Positions 58,390-64,000 of a stretch of 64,000 nt of DNA are shown here, piece by piece. The position numbers and the translations under genes were made by a program. Origin of the DNA: Pseudomonas sp. BP8 (GTDB lineage: Bacteria; Pseudomonadota; Gammaproteobacteria; Pseudomonadales; Pseudomonadaceae); contig NZ_JAGINK010000001.1 of NCBI RefSeq assembly GCF_017875955.1, positions 1,774,001-1,838,000 on the forward strand. The letters are read 5' to 3'. The first letter of the stretch is position 1; each line of letters starts with the position of its first letter. The notes below the pieces were generated by a model. The model did not search any database. It had not been told where the DNA came from and saw only the letters and a program-made list of their open reading frames with translations.

Positions 58390-59142
58390 ATGGGTAACCT
58401 TCGCGTAGAAGTCATCACGTTGTTCCCCGAGATGTTCTCGGCCATTACTGAGTACGGCATTACCAGCCGCGCGGTGAAGCAGGGCTTGTTGCAAGTCACT
58501 TGCTGGAATCCGCGGGACTACACCAGTGATCGCCACCACACGGTGGATGATCGGCCTTTTGGCGGTGGTCCGGGGATGGTGATGAAGATCAAGCCTCTGG
58601 AAGATGCCCTGGCCAGTGCCAGGCAAGCGACCGGAGCAGCGGCAAAGGTAATTTACCTTTCGCCACAAGGCCGCAAGCTGGATCAGCAAGCGGTCAAAGG
58701 CTTGGCCGAACAGGCATCGTTGATCCTGATCGCCGGCCGTTATGAAGGCATTGACGAGCGTTTTATTGATGCTTATGTCGATGAAGAGTGGTCGATTGGG
58801 GACTATGTGCTTTCCGGTGGTGAGCTGCCGGCCATGGTACTGATCGATGCGGTTACGCGGCTGCTGCCCGGAGCTTTAGGGCATGTAGGCTCGGCGGAGG
58901 AAGACTCCTTCACCGATGGCTTGCTGGATTGCCCGCACTACACCCGACCTGAGGTGTATGCGGATCAGCGTGTACCCGACGTGTTGCTAAGTGGCAACCA
59001 TGCACATATCCGGCGATGGCGGATGAAGCAGTCCCTTGGTAGGACCTTCGAACGACGCGCCGATCTTCTGGAAAGTCGCTCACTTTCTGGAGAAGAGAAG
59101 AAGCTGCTCGAGGAATACCTCCGCGAGCGGAACGATAGTTAA
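58390..59142 (+). CDS. trmD: tRNA (guanine37-N1)-methyltransferase
   Basis: Methylates G37 of tRNAs with SAM. The 250-residue SPOUT enzyme has [23 protein letters not shown] near residues 40-63, the trefoil-knot motifs [15 protein letters not shown] and [18 protein letters not shown], and [10 protein letters not shown] near the C terminus. All SAM-binding knot segments are present. rplS follows 43 bases later. Confidence 0.97.
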   Translation: MGNLRVEVITLFPEMFSAITEYGITSRAVKQGLLQVTCWNPRDYTSDRHHTVDDRPFGGGPGMVMKIKPLEDALASARQATGAAAKVIYLSPQGRKLDQQAVKGLAEQASLILIAGRYEGIDERFIDAYVDEEWSIGDYVLSGGELPAMVLIDAVTRLLPGALGHVGSAEEDSFTDGLLDCPHYTRPEVYADQRVPDVLLSGNHAHIRRWRMKQSLGRTFERRADLLESRSLSGEEKKLLEEYLRERNDS

Positions 59143-59151
59143 CGTATCGAT

Positions 59152-59172
59152 GGTGGATCACGTTTATCCACC
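59152..59172 (+). promoter_or_regulatory. Hairpin just before the rplS ribosome binding site
   Basis: GGTGGAT (59152-59158) pairs with ATCCACC (59166-59172), leaving a 7-base loop, immediately before AGGAG at 59175-59179. It could modulate rplS translation relative to trmD, which is made in far smaller amounts, or mark an RNA processing site. Short and unproven. Confidence 0.4.
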
Positions 59173-59185
59173 TTAGGAGCACAGC

Positions 59186-59536
59186 ATGACTAACAAAATC
59201 ATCCAGCAGCTCGAAGCAGAGCAGATGAGCAAGGAAATCCCGACCTTCGCACCAGGCGACACCGTTGTCGTCCAGGTTAAAGTGAAGGAAGGTGATCGTT
59301 CCCGTCTGCAGGCGTTCGAAGGCGTTGTCATCGCCAAGCGTAACCGCGGTCTGAACAGCGCTTTCACCGTGCGCAAGATCTCCAGCGGCGTTGGCGTTGA
59401 GCGTACCTTCCAGACCTACAGCCCGCAGATCGACAGCCTGGCCGTGAAACGTCGTGGTGACGTGCGTAAAGCCAAGCTGTACTACCTGCGTGACCTGTCC
59501 GGCAAAGCCGCTCGCATCAAAGAAAAACTGTCCTGA
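59186..59536 (+). CDS. rplS: 50S ribosomal protein L19
   Basis: A 116-residue protein lying at the 30S-50S interface. [19 protein letters not shown] at the N terminus, [20 protein letters not shown] in the middle and [20 protein letters not shown] at the end are L19 signatures. A strong AGGAG ribosome site precedes it. It is the last gene of the rpsP operon and is followed by a terminator. Confidence 0.98.
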   Translation: MTNKIIQQLEAEQMSKEIPTFAPGDTVVVQVKVKEGDRSRLQAFEGVVIAKRNRGLNSAFTVRKISSGVGVERTFQTYSPQIDSLAVKRRGDVRKAKLYYLRDLSGKAARIKEKLS

Positions 59537-59548
59537 GTACAGTTTGAC

Positions 59549-59601
59549 GGGTGGCTGCGGCCACCCTGCGAGAAAAAAAGCAGCCTTCGGGCTGCTTTTT
59601 T
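59549..59601 (+). terminator. Terminator after rplS (two hairpins)
   Basis: A first hairpin GGGTGGC-TGCG-GCCACCC lies at 59549-59566. The main terminator is GCAGCC (59580-59585), TTCG loop, GGCTGC (59590-59595), preceded by a run of A and followed by six T. It closes the rpsP-rimM-trmD-rplS operon. Confidence 0.93.
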
Positions 59602-59638
59602 GCTTTATGAAACCTTGCCATTGCGATGTGACATAACC

Positions 59639-60049
59639 ATGACCAGCAGCCGAGACCAGGAAATCCAGCGCCGCACCGAGCTATCGGTGACGCGCGTGAC
59701 CAAGGCGGTGTTCCCCAATACCACCAATCACCACAACACCCTGTTCGGCGGGACTGCCCTGGCCTGGATGGACGAGGTGTCGTTTATTGCCGCCACGCGT
59801 TTCTGCCGGCTGCCGCTGGTGACGGTGTCGACCGATCGTATCGACTTCAAGCACCCGATCCCGGCGGGCTCGATCGTCGAGCTGGTCGGCAGCGTGGTCA
59901 AGGTGGGCAATACCAGTTTGCAGGTGCAGGTCGATGTGTTCGTCGAGAACATGTACCTGGATGGGCGTGAGCGGGCGATTCATGGGGTGTTCAGCTTCGT
60001 CGCCATTGATGAGGACAAGCGCCCGGTGCCGGTGCTGGCTGAGGCCTGA
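59639..60049 (+). CDS. Acyl-CoA thioesterase (hotdog fold, YciA type)
   Basis: The ATG at 59639 (MTSSRDQEIQ) gives 136 residues. NHHNTLFGGTALAWMDEVSF near residues 27-46 is the YciA/ACOT active-site helix with the key Asp, and DRIDFKHPIPAGSIVELVG is the following hotdog strand pair. Such enzymes hydrolyse short- to long-chain acyl-CoAs; chain preference cannot be told. It stands alone between the rplS terminator and a partial REP. Confidence 0.9.
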   Translation: MTSSRDQEIQRRTELSVTRVTKAVFPNTTNHHNTLFGGTALAWMDEVSFIAATRFCRLPLVTVSTDRIDFKHPIPAGSIVELVGSVVKVGNTSLQVQVDVFVENMYLDGRERAIHGVFSFVAIDEDKRPVPVLAEA

Positions 60050-60067
60050 TAGTATCGCGTGGTCTGT

Positions 60068-60087
60068 GCTTGCCCCGCGAAGAGGCC
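60068..60087. repeat. Partial REP element
   Basis: GCTTGCCCCGCGAAGAGGCC, the 3' half of the common REP unit, 18 bases after the thioesterase stop. The other half and an inverted partner are missing. Confidence 0.75.
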
Positions 60088-60151
60088 AGTACAGACAAGC
60101 GCATATTCACTGTGAAACACTGACGCCCACTCTTCTCATTCGACACCCTGC

Positions 60152-61048
60152 ATGCCCGCCCTTGACCACCCCCTGATCGACCAGTTCCTCGACGCCCTGT
60201 GGCTGGAAAAAGGCCTCTCCGACAACACCCGCGCCTCTTATCGCAGCGACCTCGCCCTGTTCAACGGTTGGCTTGAAGAGCGTGGCGTAGCGCTGCCAGA
60301 CGCCGCTCGTGAGCTGATCCTCGATCACCTGGCCTGGCGCCTCGATCAAGGTTACAAACCACGTTCCACCGCGCGTTTCATCTCCGGGTTGCGTGGCTTC
60401 TATCGGTATTTGCTGCGGGAAAAACTGATCGGCGTCGATCCGACCCTGCAGATCGATATGCCGCAACTGGGCAAACCACTGCCCAAGTCCCTGTCGGAGG
60501 CGGACGTCGAAGCCTTGCTGCAGGCGCCGGATCTCAGCGAAGCCATCGGCCAGCGCGACCGTGCCATGCTCGAAGTGCTCTACGCCTGCGGCTTGCGAGT
60601 AACCGAACTGGTCAGCCTGACCCTCGATCAGGTCAACCTGCGCCAAGGTGTGCTGCGCGTCATGGGCAAGGGCAGCAAGGAGCGTTTGGTGCCGATGGGC
60701 GAGGAGGCGGTGCTGTGGATCGAGCGCTACCTGCGCCAGGCCCGCGCCGAACTGCTCAATGAGCGTCCCAGCGATGTGCTGTTCCCCAGCTTGCGCGGTG
60801 AACAGATGACCCGGCAGACCTTCTGGCATCGGATCAAGCACCAGGCCATGGTCGCCGGTATCGACAAGTCGCTGTCGCCGCACACCCTGCGTCATGCGTT
60901 CGCAACCCACTTGCTCAACCATGGCGCCGACCTGCGCGTGGTACAGATGCTGTTGGGCCACAGCGACCTGTCGACCACGCAGATCTACACCCATGTAGCC
61001 AAGGCCCGCCTGCAACAGCTGCACGCCGAGCATCATCCGCGTGGATGA
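60152..61048 (+). CDS. xerD: Tyrosine recombinase XerD
   Basis: Resolves chromosome dimers at dif together with XerC. The 298-residue protein has an N-terminal SAM-like core-binding domain (about 5-90; GLSDNTRASYRSDLALFNGW) and a catalytic domain with Arg in YACGLRVTELVSL, HTLRHAFATHLLNHG (His-x-x-Arg) and LGHSDLSTTQIYTHV holding the nucleophilic Tyr. dsbC follows 153 bases later, an order conserved in Pseudomonas. Confidence 0.96.
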   Translation: MPALDHPLIDQFLDALWLEKGLSDNTRASYRSDLALFNGWLEERGVALPDAARELILDHLAWRLDQGYKPRSTARFISGLRGFYRYLLREKLIGVDPTLQIDMPQLGKPLPKSLSEADVEALLQAPDLSEAIGQRDRAMLEVLYACGLRVTELVSLTLDQVNLRQGVLRVMGKGSKERLVPMGEEAVLWIERYLRQARAELLNERPSDVLFPSLRGEQMTRQTFWHRIKHQAMVAGIDKSLSPHTLRHAFATHLLNHGADLRVVQMLLGHSDLSTTQIYTHVAKARLQQLHAEHHPRG

Positions 61049-61201
61049 ATGATTTTCATGTTCCGCCAAGCGGCGCCCAGGGACCATTCAGCGCGGGCCT
61101 GATGTGGTAGGCTTGGGCGGTTTGCACCAAGGGCCGCACGGTCGCCGCGATTATTTACGCAGGCGACGTCCTCCGGCCCCGTCCGTCTTCAGGAGTACCC
61201 C

Positions 61202-61963
61202 ATGCGCGTGACCCAGATTTTCGCCGCCGCCGCCTTGGCGCTGGCCAGTACTTTCGCCTCCGCGGCGGCCACCGATGGCAACGCGGGCGCCGAACAGGCA
61301 ATTCGCAAGACCCTGCAGACGCTCGAGCTGGAAGTCCCGGTCGAGAGCGTTGCCAGCAGCCCGCTCAATGGCCTCTATGAAGTCAAACTGCAGGGCGGTC
61401 GCGTGCTCTACGCCAGCGCCGATGGCCAGTTCGTCATGCAGGGCTATCTGTTCCAGATCCAGGATGGCAAGCCGGTCAACCTGACCGAGAAGACCGAGCG
61501 CCAGGGCGTCGCCAAGCTCATCAACGGCATTCCCGCCGCCGAGATGGTGGTTTATCCTGCCAAGGGCGAAACCAAGTCGCACATCACCGTATTCACCGAC
61601 ACCACCTGTCCGTACTGCCACAAGCTGCATGCCGAAGTGCCGGAGCTCAACCGTCGCGGTATCGAAGTGCGTTATGTCGCCTTCCCGCGCCAGGGCCTCG
61701 GCTCGCCGGGCGATGAGCAGTTGCAGGCGGTCTGGTGCTCCAGCGACCGCCAGGCGGCGATGGACAAGATGGTCGAAGGCAAAGAGATCAAGGCTGCCAA
61801 GTGCGCCAATCCGGTCGGCAAGCAGTTCCACCTGGGCCAGTCGATCGGGGTCAATGGCACGCCGGCGATCGTGCTCGAGAACGGTCAGGTGATTCCGGGT
61901 TACCAGCCGGCGCCACAAGTGGCCAAATTGGCCCTTGCCGGTGATGCAAAAGCTGCCAAGTAA
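61202..61963 (+). CDS. dsbC: Periplasmic disulfide isomerase DsbC
   Basis: Rearranges wrong disulfides in periplasmic proteins. The 253-residue precursor has a signal peptide ending near STFASAAATD, a dimerisation domain (about 25-90) and a thioredoxin domain with the active site TCPYCHKLH near residues 136-144 and the cis-Pro loop NGTPAIV. A second Cys pair (WCSSDRQ...KCANP) is also typical. It lies between xerD and hom. Confidence 0.95.
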   Translation: MRVTQIFAAAALALASTFASAAATDGNAGAEQAIRKTLQTLELEVPVESVASSPLNGLYEVKLQGGRVLYASADGQFVMQGYLFQIQDGKPVNLTEKTERQGVAKLINGIPAAEMVVYPAKGETKSHITVFTDTTCPYCHKLHAEVPELNRRGIEVRYVAFPRQGLGSPGDEQLQAVWCSSDRQAAMDKMVEGKEIKAAKCANPVGKQFHLGQSIGVNGTPAIVLENGQVIPGYQPAPQVAKLALAGDAKAAK

Positions 61964-62046
61964 TTCATTCAGTACGCCGTCGTCATGGGGTGACGGCAAT
62001 GTTTCACGGTCGGCGCAGGTGCCGGCCGTTCAATGGGGAGTTCACA

Positions 62047-63351
62047 GTGAAACCGGTCAAAGTAGGCATCTGTGGGTTGGGGACCGTCGGTGGCGGAACC
62101 TTCAATGTACTTCAGCGCAACGCCGAGGAGATTGCCCGCCGTGCCGGGCGCGGTATTGAAGTTGCACAGATCGCCATGCGCTCGCAGAACCCGAACTGCC
62201 AGATTACCGGTACCCCCATTACCGCTGATGTGTTCGAGGTCGCGTGCAACCCGGAGATTGATATCGTCATCGAACTGATCGGCGGCTACACGATTGCCCG
62301 CGATCTGGTCCTGAAAGCCATTGAAAACGGCAAGCACGTGGTGACCGCGAACAAGGCGCTGATTGCCGTGCACGGCAACGAAATCTTCGCCAAGGCGCGC
62401 GAGAAGGGCGTCATCGTCGCCTTTGAAGCGGCCGTGGCCGGTGGCATCCCGGTAATCAAGGCTATCCGTGAAGGCCTTTCGGCCAACCGCATCAACTGGC
62501 TGGCGGGGATCATCAACGGCACCGGTAACTTCATCCTCACTGAAATGCGTGAGAAGGGCCGCACCTTCCCGGATGTTCTCGCCGAAGCGCAGGCCCTGGG
62601 TTACGCCGAAGCCGACCCGACTTTCGACGTCGAAGGTATCGATGCGGCGCACAAGCTGACCATCCTTGCCTCGATCGCCTTTGGTATTCCGCTGCAGTTC
62701 GACAAGGCCTACACCGAGGGCATCACTCAGCTGACCACCGCTGACGTCAACTACGCCGAAGCGTTGGGCTACCGCATCAAGCACCTGGGCGTTGCCCGCA
62801 GCACCCCGGCTGGCATCGAGCTGCGCGTGCACCCGACGCTGATCCCGGCCGACCGCCTGATCGCCAACGTCAATGGCGTGATGAACGCCGTGATGGTCAA
62901 CGGCGACGCAGCCGGTTCGACCCTGTACTACGGCGCCGGCGCCGGCATGGAGCCGACCGCCTCGTCGGTGGTCGCCGACCTGGTCGACGTGGTCCGTGCG
63001 ATGACCTCCGACCCGGAGAACCGCGTGCCGCACCTGGCCTTCCAGCCCGATTCGCTGTCTGCTCACCCGATCCTGCCGATCGAAGCCTGCGAGAGCTCCT
63101 ACTACCTGCGCATCCAGGCCAAGGACCATCCGGGCGTACTGGCCCAGGTCGCGAGCATCCTCTCCGAGCGCGGTATCAACATCGAGTCGATCATGCAGAA
63201 GGAAGCCGAGGAGCAGGATGGCCTGGTGCCGATGATCCTGGTCACTCACCGCGTGGTCGAGCAGGGCATCAACGATGCAATCGTCGCCCTGGAAGCTCTG
63301 CAGGATGTGGTCGGCAAGGTCGTGCGCATTCGCGTCGAACAGCTCAACTAA
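62047..63351 (+). CDS. hom: Homoserine dehydrogenase
   Basis: Reduces aspartate semialdehyde to homoserine for threonine and methionine synthesis. The GTG at 62047 is chosen: GGGGAG lies 7 bases upstream and the protein then begins MKPVKVGICGLGTVG as in the family, 434 residues. Rossmann motif GLGTVGGGTFNVL, ANKALIAVHG, NGTGNFILTEM and a C-terminal ACT domain (about 350-430; HPGVLAQVASILSERGINIE in pieces) are visible. thrC follows 55 bases later. Confidence 0.96.
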   Translation: MKPVKVGICGLGTVGGGTFNVLQRNAEEIARRAGRGIEVAQIAMRSQNPNCQITGTPITADVFEVACNPEIDIVIELIGGYTIARDLVLKAIENGKHVVTANKALIAVHGNEIFAKAREKGVIVAFEAAVAGGIPVIKAIREGLSANRINWLAGIINGTGNFILTEMREKGRTFPDVLAEAQALGYAEADPTFDVEGIDAAHKLTILASIAFGIPLQFDKAYTEGITQLTTADVNYAEALGYRIKHLGVARSTPAGIELRVHPTLIPADRLIANVNGVMNAVMVNGDAAGSTLYYGAGAGMEPTASSVVADLVDVVRAMTSDPENRVPHLAFQPDSLSAHPILPIEACESSYYLRIQAKDHPGVLAQVASILSERGINIESIMQKEAEEQDGLVPMILVTHRVVEQGINDAIVALEALQDVVGKVVRIRVEQLN

Positions 63352-63360
63352 TTTCGCCTT

Positions 63361-63380
63361 CGGGCCGCCTGTGCGGCCCG
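63361..63380 (+). terminator. Intercistronic hairpin between hom and thrC
   Basis: CGGGCCGC and GCGGCCCG form an 8-bp stem with a CTGT loop, 9 bases after the hom stop. No T-run follows, so this is probably an mRNA-stabilising or partial attenuation structure in the hom-thrC operon. Confidence 0.5.
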
Positions 63381-63406
63381 GGCTCCAGCATCGAAGGTTT
63401 GCATCC

Positions 63407-64000
63407 ATGCGTTATATCAGTACTCGCGGCCAGGCCCCGGCCCTGAACTTCGAAGATGTCCTGCTCGCAGGCCTGGCCACTGACGGCGGCCTGTATGTGC
63501 CAGAGAACCTGCCACGCTTCACCCAGGAAGAGATCGCCTCGTGGGCCGGCCTGCCGTATCACGAGCTGGCCTTCCGGGTCATGCGCCCGTTCGTCACCGG
63601 CAGCATCGCCGATGCCGATTTCAAGAAGATCCTCGAAGAAACCTACGGCGCGTTTTCTCACGCCGCAGTGGCACCGCTGCGCCAGCTGAACAGCAACGAG
63701 TGGGTCCTGGAGCTGTTCCACGGCCCGACCCTGGCGTTCAAGGACTTCGCCCTGCAACTGCTCGGCCGCTTGCTCGATCATGTTCTGGCCAAGCGCGGCG
63801 AGCGCGTGGTTATCGTCGGCGCCACCAGTGGTGACACGGGGTCGGCTGCGATCGAAGGCTGCCGCCGCTGCGACAACGTCGACATCTTCATCCTTCACCC
63901 GCACCAGCGTGTGTCGGAAGTTCAGCGTCGGCAGATGACCTCGATCTTTGGCGAGAACATCCACAACATCGCCATCGAAGGTAACTTCGACGACTGCCAG
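63407..64000 (+). CDS. thrC: Threonine synthase, N-terminal part (cut by window end)
   Basis: Converts O-phosphohomoserine to threonine with pyridoxal phosphate. The first 198 codons are in the window (MRYISTRGQAPALNFEDVLL). GGLYVPENLP, ELFHGPTLAFKDFALQLLG with the PLP-binding Lys near residue 111, and VIVGATSGDTGSAAIE are threonine synthase signatures. It follows hom directly and is presumably co-transcribed. Confidence 0.96.
   Translation, partial: MRYISTRGQAPALNFEDVLLAGLATDGGLYVPENLPRFTQEEIASWAGLPYHELAFRVMRPFVTGSIADADFKKILEETYGAFSHAAVAPLRQLNSNEWVLELFHGPTLAFKDFALQLLGRLLDHVLAKRGERVVIVGATSGDTGSAAIEGCRRCDNVDIFILHPHQRVSEVQRRQMTSIFGENIHNIAIEGNFDDCQ

Overview
The window is about 64 kb of GC-rich, densely coding chromosome from a fluorescent Pseudomonas, most likely the P. 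putida group. This rests on protein similarity (Entner-Doudoroff genes with HexR, LeuA, GuaBA, PurL, MltF), on gene order that I recall from P. putida KT2440, and on many inverted REP elements of the Pseudomonas type. No rRNA or tRNA gene, CRISPR array, insertion sequence or prophage was seen.

Layout. 1-7.6 kb is a glucose block: end of the glucose ABC permease, its ATPase, the porin OprB, a hexose-6-phosphate mutarotase, the repressor HexR facing away from zwf, then zwf-pgl-eda. 7.6-8.0 kb is gene-free and holds a large inverted repeat. 8.0-25.5 kb is housekeeping: leuA with a probable leader peptide, an M23 peptidase, xseA, a TauE-type permease, guaBA, a Tat-exported multicopper oxidase, tadA, mltF, purL and a Nif3-like gene.

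25.6-41.1 kb is the most specialised part. It holds a private Tat translocase (tatABC), the pseudopilin gspK, a PhoX-family phosphatase with a Tat signal and lipobox (UxpB), a SoxB-like Tat lipoprotein (UxpA) that seems to have lost every metal-binding motif, and a tightly overlapped type II secretion operon gspC-D-E-F-G-H-I-J-L-M-N. A near-perfect triple Pho box precedes uxpA and a weaker one faces tatA. The block reads as a phosphate-starvation export line: Tat carries folded phosphatase across the inner membrane and the secreton carries it out. It matches the Xcp/Tat-1/UxpB system described in P. putida KT2440. No prepilin peptidase gene is present, so PilD must be supplied from elsewhere.

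41.4-47.4 kb is a two-partner secretion pair (TpsB upstream of a 1432-residue haemagglutinin-like TpsA). 47.5-55.7 kb holds an L,D-transpeptidase, two Nudix hydrolases, a gamma-carbonic anhydrase-like protein, small conserved genes, purT, an MHS-type permease, a CorC-like membrane protein and a CcsA-like protein. 56-64 kb is core machinery: ffh, rpsP-rimM-trmD-rplS, a thioesterase, xerD, dsbC, hom and the start of thrC.

The most interesting observations are the apparent pseudo-enzyme UxpA inside the Pho-controlled secretion operon, the 68-bp inverted repeat at 7720-7935 whose five mismatches are all G-U compatible on one strand, the leuA leader peptide, and nested palindromes at what looks like a synteny junction near 41.2 kb.
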